From Bacteroidota bacterium (GTDB lineage Bacteria; Bacteroidota; Ignavibacteria; UBA10030; SZUA-254): 39,310 nucleotides of DNA. The position numbers and the translations under genes were made by a program. Positions 24,601-34,533 of the stretch are shown here, one piece after another. The stretch is from the NCBI GenBank assembly GCA_020056225.1, contig JAGVIE010000057.1, positions 1 to 39,310 on the forward strand. Reading direction: 5' to 3'. How positions within the stretch are numbered: the stretch's first letter is position 1; every line of letters begins with the position of its first letter. The notes below the pieces were generated by a model that ran no database searches, was not told the origin of the DNA, and worked only from the letters and a program-made list of their open reading frames with translations.

Positions 24601-27600
24601 ATGGTGAAGACCGTGCACCGCATATGTGTTCCGACTCTAAGTCTAATTACTTTTATTATTGCCTGTTTTATTTCATTCACATTTGTCGAGGAACTTTCTT
24701 TCAGGAATCGTGAAGAATTGAAAGAGAGTGGTACTTCGGGCGCATTGGAAGCGTTGAATTTCTGGACGCTCTCCCGCGCATATCCGGATAAAGACATTCC
24801 TGCATCCAAATATTTCAGAGCATTTCAAACTAGAAAATTAATAGTGCGGGAAGTTTCAAGCGACTTAAGTTCCGGTAGTATCTGGGATCCTATAGGTCCG
24901 CTCAATTTACAGGGCAGGTCAAAAAGTGTGGCGCTCAATCCTTTAAATCCAAATACCGTTTATGTCGGTACAGCGAGCGGCGGCTTATGGCGTTCGCGCA
25001 CGGGCGGTCTTGGCGGTGACTGGGAACAGGTGAAACTTGGATACCCCGCGTTGGGAATCAGCGCAATAGTTATCGATCCCACCGATTCGAACACGATGTA
25101 TTTAGGGACGGGTGAAGTATATCGGTATGCTACGGCGCTTGGCGGACTTGTTGCTCGAACAACAAGGGGAAGCTACGGAATCGGTATTCTGAAAACAACC
25201 GACGGCGGAAACACATGGGTGAAAAGTTTAGACTGGTCTTACAGCGATCAGAGCGGTATTCAAACATTAAAGATGAATCCTCTCAATCCGCATACTATCT
25301 GGGCGGCAACCACAGAGGGAATATATAAAACAACAAATGCCGGCGCGACATGGGAAGAAAATCTCTGGGTTTATATGGCGGAAGATATTGCGATTCACTT
25401 AACAGATACTAACAGAGTTCTTTGTACTATCGGAAATTTTACTTCAAGCGTTACCATGCTTACAACAGACGGCGGAATCAATTGGAACAGTTCACCTTTG
25501 CCAAGCTATACCGGTAAAACAATGCTTGCGGTATATGCCGCTCATCCGAATGTTGTCTATGCAAGCGCCGCCGATGATACTACGGGTATTGCCGCTCTTT
25601 ACCGTTCGACAAATTTTGGCGGAAGCTGGACAAAGTTAAAACAATATTCCAGCACGAACGGATTATACGGCGTTCAGGGTTGGTATTCTCATTTTGTAGC
25701 TGTTCATCCACAGGATTCAAGCATTATTGTTCTAAATGCTGTCGGACGTAGCAGGTCGATCGATGGAGGAAAAACATTTTATAGTGTTTCAAGCGGTTAC
25801 TCCGACAATCATTCTTACGCAATCCATCCAACCGATCCGAACATACTCTATGTTGTGAACGATGATGGTATTTACCGCTCTACTGATTTCGGCGATTCAT
25901 ACGATAATATAGGGTTTGGTTTGCAATCGGGGCAAATTTACAGCGGATTTTCCTGTTCAACAACGGATTCATTGATAGCTCTCGCTCAATCACAAGACCA
26001 CATTCCTGGTTATCGCTATTTGGGTAATTCTATTTGGGATCATGGAAGCGCGACCGACGAGAGCGGGTGGACTGCGATAGATCCATCAAACGATAATATT
26101 ATGTACGCTGTTAACCGTTACGGCGGCACTATTTTTAAATCTATCGATAGAGGCGGTACATTCTTCGGTGTCTGGTCTTTTGGCGGATACGGCGCGTGGA
26201 ATTCACCATTCGTAATCTGTCCATCGAATACTAATATTCTTTATTTTAGCGACAGGAGAATTTTCAAATCGACAGACGGCGCAATGAACTGGTCACAAAT
26301 GAACGGCGGCAGTTTACTTGACGGCAACCCCGCGCTTTCAATGGCTGTTTCGGCAACCAATCCGGATACTGTCTATGTCGGTACTGCGCCCATTAGTACA
26401 TACGCACATATATTCCGTACAACCGATGGCGGAACATCATGGACAAATATTACCGGCACACTTCCCGATAGATATCCGATCGATTTAGCTGTTGATCCGA
26501 ATAATTCAAAAATTGTTTATGCCGCATATGGGGGATTTGGAGCAGGACATCTTTTCAAATCGTCCAATGCCGGGACAAATTGGTTCGATGTCAGCGCAAC
26601 ACTACCGGACGCGCCCACAACGGCGATAGCTGTAGATCCGAAACATACGGATGTGGTGTATGCTGGTAACGATATTGGCGTTTACGTCTCAACCAACGGC
26701 GGTGGCAGCTGGTCGAGTTTCCAGACAGGGCTTCCGGATGCAGTTCTTGTTTCCGATCTTGTTATCTCTCAATCGAACAGGACATTGCGCGTGGCAACCC
26801 ACGGCAACGGCGTTTGGGAAAGAAAACTTCTATATGAATTACCATCGAACTATTTTGATTATAAAGCTCTCGCTATAAATTCACCGGGTGAAGGATCTAT
26901 ATTCAATCTTGGAACCGAAATAACGCAACTGCGGGCATCCTTCAGGAATCTCAGCACACAGGCACAAACCGATTCTTTTGACGTTAAGTATAGAATACTT
27001 CTCGGCGACTCGGAAGTTTACTCTTCAACAAAACGTATTGCCGGATTAGATAAAGAGGAAACAAAACTTGTATTGTTTGATGGAAGCTATCTTCCGACTG
27101 TTGACGGAACTTACCTTGCGCAGGCTGTCACTCTCACAGCCGATAATTACACCAGTAACGATACTGTGCACAGCACATTCAATGTGGTTGCTGCATCAAC
27201 CGTTTCCAACTGGTCTGTTTCAAAAATTTATTCTCCTTACAATGAAATTGTCAGTGGATCAAGTGGACCATCCGGTGATGACGTCCAACTGAAGGCGCCT
27301 ATACAATTCAACTTCCTCTATGACAAACATTTATATGATTCTGTACAGATTAGCACAAATGGTTGGATTGAGCTGGGAACAGGAACGCCGGGATATTTAT
27401 TAGGTTTATCCACAAGCTCACAGCTTGGAGGGTATTTCCAATTTTCACTTGCAACAACCGGGCATCCGACAAAAGCGCTTGGTCCCTGGTGGACTGATCT
27501 GAGCGCGGAAGCCGGTCATATAAGCTACATAACCACAGGTTCTGCCCCGAACCGGATATTCGTCGTTCAATGGAAGGATGTTCCGGCATATTGTTGTGAT

Positions 27601-28170
27601 CCTGCAACAACAACATTTCTAAATTTCCAGGTTAAGCTTTATGAGACATCCAATATTATAGAGTTCTCATATGGTTCGCTGATTGCCGGCGCGCTTCCTT
27701 CATGGACCGGGGCTTCAATCGGCTTGAAAGATTATGCTGGCGGTGATTACCGATATTACGACATCGCTCGTCATGCATCCGGACTTGAGAGTGAATTAAA
27801 GAACGATCTTCTTCCCGAAAGCGATTGGCCCGGTGCAGATAGCTGTTTTCTGATTGTAACGAACGTTAGCGTAGGTGTGAAAGAAGTTGCTATTTCGCTT
27901 TTGCCTACTGATTTTAAGCTCGGTCAGAATTATCCGAATCCTTTCAATCCCTCGACGACAATCTCTTTTGATTTACCAACGAGGAATGCTGTCAGCTTGA
28001 AAGTATATGACATACTCGGAAAAGAAGTGATGACACTCGCAGATGGTGAATATTCCGCCGGGGCATATAATATTACTGCCGACCTTAGCCGACTTGCGAG
28101 CGGCATGTATTTATATAGATTGAAAGCGGGAAACTTTACAGATGTGAAGAAGATGGTGTTAACGAAGTAA
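24601..28170 (+). CDS. Large secreted sortilin/BNR-repeat beta-propeller protein with T9SS sorting domain
   Basis: A 1189-residue protein. An N-terminal hydrophobic signal (about 9-28) is followed, from about residue 90 to 740, by roughly ten copies of the Asp-box-like motif (TTDGGNTW, TTNAGATW, STNFGGSW, SIDGGKTF, STDFGDSY, TTDGGTSW, SSNAGTNW, STNGGGSW), as in sortilin-type or sialidase-like multi-blade propellers. A region of beta domains follows (QLKAPIQFNFLYDKHLYD, AGHISYITTGSAPNRIFV). The last 80 residues are the type IX sorting domain: LGQNYPNPFNPSTTISFDLP, VYDILGKEVMTL and SGMYLYRLKAG, ending KMVLTK. It is expected to be exported through the outer membrane and attached to or released from the surface. 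Ligand unknown. Confidence 0.92.
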   Translation: MVKTVHRICVPTLSLITFIIACFISFTFVEELSFRNREELKESGTSGALEALNFWTLSRAYPDKDIPASKYFRAFQTRKLIVREVSSDLSSGSIWDPIGPLNLQGRSKSVALNPLNPNTVYVGTASGGLWRSRTGGLGGDWEQVKLGYPALGISAIVIDPTDSNTMYLGTGEVYRYATALGGLVARTTRGSYGIGILKTTDGGNTWVKSLDWSYSDQSGIQTLKMNPLNPHTIWAATTEGIYKTTNAGATWEENLWVYMAEDIAIHLTDTNRVLCTIGNFTSSVTMLTTDGGINWNSSPLPSYTGKTMLAVYAAHPNVVYASAADDTTGIAALYRSTNFGGSWTKLKQYSSTNGLYGVQGWYSHFVAVHPQDSSIIVLNAVGRSRSIDGGKTFYSVSSGYSDNHSYAIHPTDPNILYVVNDDGIYRSTDFGDSYDNIGFGLQSGQIYSGFSCSTTDSLIALAQSQDHIPGYRYLGNSIWDHGSATDESGWTAIDPSNDNIMYAVNRYGGTIFKSIDRGGTFFGVWSFGGYGAWNSPFVICPSNTNILYFSDRRIFKSTDGAMNWSQMNGGSLLDGNPALSMAVSATNPDTVYVGTAPISTYAHIFRTTDGGTSWTNITGTLPDRYPIDLAVDPNNSKIVYAAYGGFGAGHLFKSSNAGTNWFDVSATLPDAPTTAIAVDPKHTDVVYAGNDIGVYVSTNGGGSWSSFQTGLPDAVLVSDLVISQSNRTLRVATHGNGVWERKLLYELPSNYFDYKALAINSPGEGSIFNLGTEITQLRASFRNLSTQAQTDSFDVKYRILLGDSEVYSSTKRIAGLDKEETKLVLFDGSYLPTVDGTYLAQAVTLTADNYTSNDTVHSTFNVVAASTVSNWSVSKIYSPYNEIVSGSSGPSGDDVQLKAPIQFNFLYDKHLYDSVQISTNGWIELGTGTPGYLLGLSTSSQLGGYFQFSLATTGHPTKALGPWWTDLSAEAGHISYITTGSAPNRIFVVQWKDVPAYCCDPATTTFLNFQVKLYETSNIIEFSYGSLIAGALPSWTGASIGLKDYAGGDYRYYDIARHASGLESELKNDLLPESDWPGADSCFLIVTNVSVGVKEVAISLLPTDFKLGQNYPNPFNPSTTISFDLPTRNAVSLKVYDILGKEVMTLADGEYSAGAYNITADLSRLASGMYLYRLKAGNFTDVKKMVLTK

Positions 28171-28193
28171 GTTTATTAACTTTAACTAAATAA

Positions 28194-28231
28194 GCGAGAT
28201 GTCGATTACTCGGCATCTCGCGTTTCTATTT
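28194..28231 (+). terminator. Rho-independent terminator after the T9SS gene
   Basis: GCGAGATG (28194-28201) pairs exactly with CATCTCGC (28214-28221), followed by GTTTCTATTTT. Confidence 0.75.
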
Positions 28232-28318
28232 TGTAACAACATGCGATGAATATCGTATTGCATATCAAGTGAAATCTGCTTAGCTTTAACAAACTTCAAA
28301 CTACTTTCTTTTAAAAAC

Positions 28319-30670
28319 ATGAAATTATCGACCGATCGTTTCTTTCTTGGCTTTATAATAATTCTGCTTGTAATTTGTTCATCGGAAATTATTGCTCAGA
28401 ATCTCTATGTTCTCCGCGGCAGTGTTTCCGATGCGGCTAACGGTGAGCCGCTCGCCGCCGCCAACGTAAGAATTCTCGGAACATCAAGGGGGACAATCGC
28501 CAACGCGCAAGGAAACTATTCGCTCTCACTTGAACCGGGGAATTACAAAATAATTTTCAGCTACCTTGCATATCAGCCTGAGACTTTGCAAACAACAATC
28601 AAAGAACCGCTGATTTATAACAGCAGGCTCCAGCCATCGCCCATTCAAATGCCCGAAATGCTTGTGCTTGCTGAAGACCCTGCGATTGAAATTATCCGTA
28701 AAGCTATTGCCAATAAGAAAAAGTGGATCGATAAACTAAAATCGTACAAGTTCGACGCATTCACACGTCAGGCGCTGAGGCGCGATACTTCCATCGCAAG
28801 CATTACAGAATCGTACTCAACCGGCTATATGCTGGTCGGCGATACTCTTCGCGAAGTTATTAAACAAAAACGCCAAACGGAAAATATACCCGGAACCGAA
28901 AATTTTGCCGCAGTACATCGTATAGTCAATTTCAATGACGATATGATTAACCTTTTCAATGTCGGCATAAACAATAAATCTACCTCCTTCAAGTTCATCG
29001 GACCTACAGCCCCAGAGGCGCTTGATTATTATGATTACAAACTTCTCGGCACAACCGTTGTCAATCATGTTGATATTTATAAAATTCAGATGATTCCAAA
29101 ATCGCGTTTGCGGCCGCTCTTTCAGGGAACGATTATGATCGCCGAGGGAACATATGCCGTGATGGGCGTTGACGTCAAACCGAACGAGACATTTACATTT
29201 CCTTTCATCAAAGATATCGATTTGCGTTACCGGCAGCAGTTCGCTTTATATGATACAATTTTCTGGATGCCGATCGATAACCGCATCAACGGGGCGCTCA
29301 GCATCAGTCTGATGGGTTTTTCACTGCCGAGAATCGGAATCGATATTACATCCTCCATCTACGATTATGCGGTAAACATCACGATACCGGACAGTGTTTT
29401 ACACAAACGTTCCCTTACCGTCGATTCGCTTGCCGCTAAATTCGACTCGACTTTCTGGGCACAGCACGAGATACTGCCGCTAACTCTGGAAGAACAAAAA
29501 GCATATGAAACACTCGACAGCACACAGACACTTGAGAAACAGTTCAAGCCAACCGGCGCGCTTGCATCCCTGACCGGCGAAGGGACAAACGCTCTTTTCA
29601 GATATGTCGATGCGCGATTTAATCGTGTGGAAGGATTTTTCTTCGGCGGAAAGCTTGAGCTTGATACCCTCATGCCGTTCTTAGGCGTTAACGGTTCGGC
29701 AGGATATGGATTTTCTGATAAGAGATCGAAGTATGAAATTGGCGCGATTGTTTTCCCGACTAAAAACCGCCGGATAAAAATTGGGGGAACATATTATGAT
29801 CGGCTCGACAACGTCAATGATGAAGGATACTACAGTCCTTTTACGATCGCTCTCATGGCTCTAATCGATAAAAACGATTACCGCGATTACTTTCGGGCGA
29901 AAGGGTGGAGAACTTTTTTATCTTACGATCCTTCAAGAACATTGAGCGGATCGTTAAGCTTCGTCGATGAAAAGCACTATTCACTTTCGAATGTCACCGA
30001 TTACAGTTTCTTCTCCCGCGAGAAAGCCTACCGGATTAATCCCCTGATCACCGAAGGAAAAATGCACAGTATTCAATTCGATGCACGATGGGGCGACGCG
30101 CCCGTTGCGCTCAACCTTATTCCTCGCGATGCTGTTGAGTTGAGCATTGAACATTCATCTCCAAAAATTTTGAAGAGTGATTTTAACTTCACACGGTATC
30201 AAGCGATTGTGAATTATAACATCGCGACATTTTCCCAAAGTCTGCTTTTCCCGCCGACACTGAAAATAAAACTAAGCGGCGGCATTGGAGCCGGCACGCT
30301 TCCTCCGCAGCGGTTGTTTGTTCTCGACTCGCGCGCAAGCGGTTACGCGCCGTTCGGGGTGCTTCATGGCGCGCGCGTGAAAGAATTCGGCGGAGATCGT
30401 TTTGTAATGCTGAACATCGAGCATAATTTCCGCAGTACACCGTTCCTTGCGCTCAACATTCCTTTTCTCTATCGCAACAGCATCGAGTTGATTCTCCATG
30501 GTTCGTTCGCTCAAACATGGATGAACACAACATCAACATCTGAGGGCTGGTATTCGGAAGCGGGTATCGGCATCAGCAGAATATTCGATATACTCCGCGC
30601 CGATCTTACATACAGATTCAGTGAGCCGAGACGATTTTATTTTACTATGAGTGTAGCGAATATATTTTAA
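28319..30670 (+). CDS. DUF5686-type outer membrane protein with carboxypeptidase-like regulatory domain
   Basis: A 783-residue exported protein. The signal peptide (FFLGFIIILLVICSSEIIAQ) is followed by a CarboxypepD_reg beta-sandwich (about 30-110: LRGSVSDAANGEPLAAANVR, GTSRGTIANAQGNYSLSLEPG), then the DUF5686 body (PAIEIIRKAIANKKKWIDKL, SYKFDAFTRQALRRD) and a C-terminal beta-barrel ending in an aromatic strand (YFTMSVANIF), the usual outer-membrane sorting signal. Such proteins are typical of Bacteroidetes/Chlorobi surfaces; function unknown, possibly a transport or assembly scaffold. A weak promoter (TTGCAT-N17-TAGCTT, 28258-28286) precedes it. Confidence 0.85.
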   Translation: MKLSTDRFFLGFIIILLVICSSEIIAQNLYVLRGSVSDAANGEPLAAANVRILGTSRGTIANAQGNYSLSLEPGNYKIIFSYLAYQPETLQTTIKEPLIYNSRLQPSPIQMPEMLVLAEDPAIEIIRKAIANKKKWIDKLKSYKFDAFTRQALRRDTSIASITESYSTGYMLVGDTLREVIKQKRQTENIPGTENFAAVHRIVNFNDDMINLFNVGINNKSTSFKFIGPTAPEALDYYDYKLLGTTVVNHVDIYKIQMIPKSRLRPLFQGTIMIAEGTYAVMGVDVKPNETFTFPFIKDIDLRYRQQFALYDTIFWMPIDNRINGALSISLMGFSLPRIGIDITSSIYDYAVNITIPDSVLHKRSLTVDSLAAKFDSTFWAQHEILPLTLEEQKAYETLDSTQTLEKQFKPTGALASLTGEGTNALFRYVDARFNRVEGFFFGGKLELDTLMPFLGVNGSAGYGFSDKRSKYEIGAIVFPTKNRRIKIGGTYYDRLDNVNDEGYYSPFTIALMALIDKNDYRDYFRAKGWRTFLSYDPSRTLSGSLSFVDEKHYSLSNVTDYSFFSREKAYRINPLITEGKMHSIQFDARWGDAPVALNLIPRDAVELSIEHSSPKILKSDFNFTRYQAIVNYNIATFSQSLLFPPTLKIKLSGGIGAGTLPPQRLFVLDSRASGYAPFGVLHGARVKEFGGDRFVMLNIEHNFRSTPFLALNIPFLYRNSIELILHGSFAQTWMNTTSTSEGWYSEAGIGISRIFDILRADLTYRFSEPRRFYFTMSVANIF

Positions 30671-30832
30671 TTTTCTTAAGCCACGAGGTAAGCTCGCCTT
30701 CCGATTAATCACTCAATACTCATCTACTTTGTATTCAAATACTTTTCTTGCATCTTATCACATTTCTACGTAATTTTTTTCAATAATTTTCGTTGAGATT
30801 GAACTAATTCTATAATATTTCAACTATTTCGC

Positions 30833-32938
30833 ATGTCTATCAAAAACATTTTACTTACGGTCATCATGGCAACGATTGGAACCACTGCAATATCTGCGCG
30901 GCAGGTTGCGCTTACGCGGGAGAAATTATTTGCCTCCCTATACTCTACTAAAAAACTCGGCTGTACTGTTAAAAAGGATGGAACGACTTTCCGTCTTTTC
31001 GCGCCTCGCTCAACACAGGTATGGCTTGTTCTCTTCGAGAATTTCGACGATGAAAAAGGCGAGGAGATCAAGATGGTGCGCGATTCCTGCGGCGTGTGGG
31101 AATATTATTCCTTCGGCAGATTATACGGAAAGTATTACGGATACCGGATCGAAGGTCCTAAGGAACCGGGCGAGAAGTTCGATTCATCCATAGTTATCAG
31201 CGACCCATATTCGAAAGCGGTAGTCACCAAAAATAATTACCATCATCCCGCCAGGACATTTATACTCGATACCAAATACGATTGGGAAGGAGATACGTTT
31301 GTCGTACCGACGAATCATAACGAACTGATCATCTATGAAGCACATCTACGCGATCTCACCGCGCATCCATCATCGGGTGTGAGCGCGCGGGGAACATATC
31401 CCGGCTTGACTGAAAAAGGAAAAACCGGCGGACTTTCATATTTGAAAGAACTTGGCATAAATGCGGTAGAATTTTTACCGCTTCAAAAATTCGGCAACAT
31501 CGAAATCCCTTATAAAAACAACAGCGTAACGAACGATAGCGGTGAAGTAAATACCTGGAATCCTTACGAGCGAAATCACTGGGGATATATGACAAGCTAT
31601 TTCTTCGCGCCGGAAACATACTACACTTCCGACGGCACAATGGTTCGCGGTGATTACAACGGCATCGGCGGGCGGGCTGTAAAAGAAATGAAGGATCTCG
31701 TGAAGACACTCCACCGCGAAGGCATTGCCGTCATCATGGATGTTGTGTATAACCACGTCTCACAGTACGATTATAATCCGTTCAAGTACATCGATAAGTT
31801 TTATTACTTCAATACAGATTCGTCCGGCAACTTTACAAAAGCATCGGGATGCGGCAACGATTTTTATACATCGCGTCCAATGGCTCGGCGGCTTATTATC
31901 GAAAGCATTAAATACTGGATGAAGGAATACCACATCGATGGTTTCCGATTTGACCTTGCGACAATGATTGATTGGGAAACATGCAAACAAATTGCTATTG
32001 AAGCAAAGAAGATCAATCCGAATGTCATTTTGATCGCCGAAGCATGGGGCGGCGGAAAGTACGATCCTCCCGGATTCAGCGATATCGGGTGGGCATCGTG
32101 GAACGACAGGTTCCGCAACGGTGTTAAGGGACAAAACCCTCACAACGATGCCGGTTTTATCTTCGGAAGATTCCAAGATAAAAATTCAAACCGATCTGTC
32201 AAGAGTTTCGTGACCGGTACATTGCGTCAAGATGGCGGTATGTATCTTCAAAAAGAACACAGCGTCAATTATCTTGAGTCGCACGACGACAATACTATGG
32301 GGGATTTCATACGCATCGCCACCGGCACTGCAACCGAAACTACTCTTGTCGCTGAAACGGATAGCCACGTCAAACTTACGTCTGCGCAACTTGCACTCAG
32401 CAAAATTGCCGCACTGTTTCTTTGCACTTCGCAAGGTCCTCTTATGATTCATGAAGGGCAGGAATACGCGCGAAGCAAAGTAATTGCTCCCACAAGCGTG
32501 CCGGATCTTCGCGTTGGAATGATAGACAGAAACAGTTACGAGAAAGACAATGAAACCAATTATCTCAACTACTACCATCGTGACCTCAACCGTGAGTTGT
32601 TCGATTATTATAAGGGACTTATCGATCTTCGGAAGCAATATCCAATTTTCAGCAGTGCGCCGAAAGAAGCTGTGGAATTTTTATCAACCAATGATGATTT
32701 TCTGATTGCCTTTAAACTCGACGCGAAGAAAACAAAATCGGTTAAAGGAAAAGACAATTTCATCATAATCATTAACGGCAATCCGACAAAAACAGGTGAG
32801 ATTAATTTACCTAAGGGTAAATGGTCGGTAATAGCAAACGACAAAAGAGTCTCTCTCAAAAAACCTCTTGCAATGTTAACAAACACTGCAATTGTTCCGG
32901 CTACCTCGGGAATTATAATTATGAAAGAGGGAAAATAG
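30833..32938 (+). CDS. Exported GH13 alpha-glucan hydrolase (pullulanase-like)
   Basis: A 701-residue protein with a short signal peptide (ILLTVIMATIGTTAISA). A CBM48-like domain (KDGTTFRLFAPRSTQVWLVLF) precedes the GH13 barrel. The four conserved regions are present: VIMDVVYNH with Asp303, GFRFDLAT with nucleophile Asp374, IAEAWGGG with acid/base Glu403, and LESHDDNT with Asp485. The YEAHLRDLTAHPSSGV motif and the domain order fit type I pullulanase/debranching enzymes acting on alpha-1,6 links of glycogen or pullulan. The C-terminal all-beta domain is complete. Because it has a signal peptide it should act outside the cytoplasm, unlike GlgX. A TATAAT at 30811 may be its -10 box, but no good -35 is visible. 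Confidence 0.92.
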   Translation: MSIKNILLTVIMATIGTTAISARQVALTREKLFASLYSTKKLGCTVKKDGTTFRLFAPRSTQVWLVLFENFDDEKGEEIKMVRDSCGVWEYYSFGRLYGKYYGYRIEGPKEPGEKFDSSIVISDPYSKAVVTKNNYHHPARTFILDTKYDWEGDTFVVPTNHNELIIYEAHLRDLTAHPSSGVSARGTYPGLTEKGKTGGLSYLKELGINAVEFLPLQKFGNIEIPYKNNSVTNDSGEVNTWNPYERNHWGYMTSYFFAPETYYTSDGTMVRGDYNGIGGRAVKEMKDLVKTLHREGIAVIMDVVYNHVSQYDYNPFKYIDKFYYFNTDSSGNFTKASGCGNDFYTSRPMARRLIIESIKYWMKEYHIDGFRFDLATMIDWETCKQIAIEAKKINPNVILIAEAWGGGKYDPPGFSDIGWASWNDRFRNGVKGQNPHNDAGFIFGRFQDKNSNRSVKSFVTGTLRQDGGMYLQKEHSVNYLESHDDNTMGDFIRIATGTATETTLVAETDSHVKLTSAQLALSKIAALFLCTSQGPLMIHEGQEYARSKVIAPTSVPDLRVGMIDRNSYEKDNETNYLNYYHRDLNRELFDYYKGLIDLRKQYPIFSSAPKEAVEFLSTNDDFLIAFKLDAKKTKSVKGKDNFIIIINGNPTKTGEINLPKGKWSVIANDKRVSLKKPLAMLTNTAIVPATSGIIIMKEGK

Positions 32939-33002
32939 ATATGATAAACGCTACGATAATAAAATCATAAGCCAACAGCAAATAACAAATTACCACCGAC
33001 AA

Positions 33003-34397
33003 ATGACAATAGAATTTCTTGGCGCCGCACGAACAGTAACAGGTTCAATGCATCTTCTTCATATTAACGGTTATCGTATCCTACTCGATTGCGGACTCTT
33101 CCAGGGAAGGCGAGCCGAAGCTAATGAGCGCAATAAAAGTTTTCCATTCGATCCTAAATCGATTGATGCAGTTATCCTTTCACATGCACACATCGACCAT
33201 AGCGGCAATCTGCCGAATCTCGTTAAGCAGGGATATAACGGTCCGATCTATTCCACGCCTGCGACAAAAGACTTATGTGAAATAATGCTTGCCGACAGCG
33301 GCTATCTCCACGAGAAAGATGCCGAGTATCTAAATAAGAAACGCAGGAAAAACTATGAACCGCCAATCGAACCGCTCTACACCGTCGATGATGCAGTAAA
33401 AACATTGGAATATTTCCGGGAAATTTCTTATGAAAAATCATTTGACGTTCTCAGGAATGTAACGGCAAAATTTACAGATGCCGGACATATTCTTGGCTCT
33501 GCCTCTATCAGGATAGCAAGTAAAGAAAATGGAATGATGCAAACTCTCGGTTTTAGCGGTGACATCGGCAGGTGGAACATGCCAATTATCAGGGATCCTC
33601 TCCACATGGGTAATGTTGATGCTCTGATTGTGGAAAGTACCTACGGGGGTAAGTTGCACGATCCGCCTGATGATATGGAAAAGCATCTCATCGCCGATCT
33701 TGAACGCACAATCAGCCGCGGAGGAAAAGTTTTAGTGCCTGCATTCAGCGTCGGAAGAACTCAAGATCTGGTTTACTCTTTGCATAAATTATTTGATGAG
33801 GGAAGATTGCCTCGGATTCCTATATATATCGATAGTCCGCTCGCAATTAATGCAACAGAAATTTTTAAGAAACATCCGGAATGCTTCGACGAGGAAACGT
33901 TCAAGCATATCGATCAGCATCACGATCCATTCGGGTTCAAGCAATTACGGTATGTTCGAACTGCCGAAGAATCAAAACAACTCAACGACAAGAAAGAACC
34001 GTGCATGATAATATCTGCATCCGGAATGTGCGAAGCCGGGCGCATTTTGCACCATCTCGCTAATAATATCCAGGACCCCCGCAATACCGTTATGATGGTC
34101 GGGTATTGCGCTGAACACACACTTGGCAAACGGCTTATTGACAGGGAAGAAGAAGTTAATATTCTTGGCGGCACGTATATGAGAAAAGCGGAAGTTGTCG
34201 TTCATAATTCTTTCAGTGCGCACGCGGACAATGATGATCTACTGAAATACATTAACCGCTTCGATAAACGGCATCTTCAAATAATATTTTTGGTCCATGG
34301 TGAAATAGAACGCTCCACGAGTTTGCAAAATGGATTGAAAGAAACCGGATTCACGGATATTGTAATCCCCGTAAGAGAGCAAAAAGTAGATTTGTAA
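33003..34397 (+). CDS. Metallo-beta-lactamase/beta-CASP RNA-processing exonuclease family protein
   Basis: A 464-residue protein with the MBL zinc motifs: ILSHAHIDHSGNLP near residues 59-72, AGHILGSAS about 160-168 and, at the end, the RNA-specificity (RMMBL) domain with HNSFSAHADNDDLLKYI. The middle is the beta-CASP insert (DALIVESTYGGKLH, VPAFSVGRTQDLVYSLH, IYIDSPLAINATEIF, MIISASGMCEAGRILHHL). The family includes bacterial and archaeal RNases of the CPSF-73 type, so it is probably an RNA endo/exonuclease of the cytoplasm. There is no signal peptide and no clear operon partner; 64 bases separate it from the GH13 gene. Confidence 0.92.
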   Translation: MTIEFLGAARTVTGSMHLLHINGYRILLDCGLFQGRRAEANERNKSFPFDPKSIDAVILSHAHIDHSGNLPNLVKQGYNGPIYSTPATKDLCEIMLADSGYLHEKDAEYLNKKRRKNYEPPIEPLYTVDDAVKTLEYFREISYEKSFDVLRNVTAKFTDAGHILGSASIRIASKENGMMQTLGFSGDIGRWNMPIIRDPLHMGNVDALIVESTYGGKLHDPPDDMEKHLIADLERTISRGGKVLVPAFSVGRTQDLVYSLHKLFDEGRLPRIPIYIDSPLAINATEIFKKHPECFDEETFKHIDQHHDPFGFKQLRYVRTAEESKQLNDKKEPCMIISASGMCEAGRILHHLANNIQDPRNTVMMVGYCAEHTLGKRLIDREEEVNILGGTYMRKAEVVVHNSFSAHADNDDLLKYINRFDKRHLQIIFLVHGEIERSTSLQNGLKETGFTDIVIPVREQKVDL

Positions 34398-34410
34398 TTA
34401 TTGTAAGTCT

Positions 34411-34439
34411 TTGCACCCGCTTACTTATTCTGTTATATT
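34411..34439 (+). promoter_or_regulatory. Putative promoter for the SDR/beta-barrel operon
   Basis: TTGCAC (34411-34416), a 17-base spacer and TATATT (34434-34439), leaving a leader of about 90 bases before the SDR start. Confidence 0.5.
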
Positions 34440-34533
34440 ATAATGTTTCCTTGAAACAACTCATGAACTTTATATATCATATGACAAGCAATAATCGGTT
34501 CAGCGGTTTCCTCAAACGAAGGAATATCGAGCA

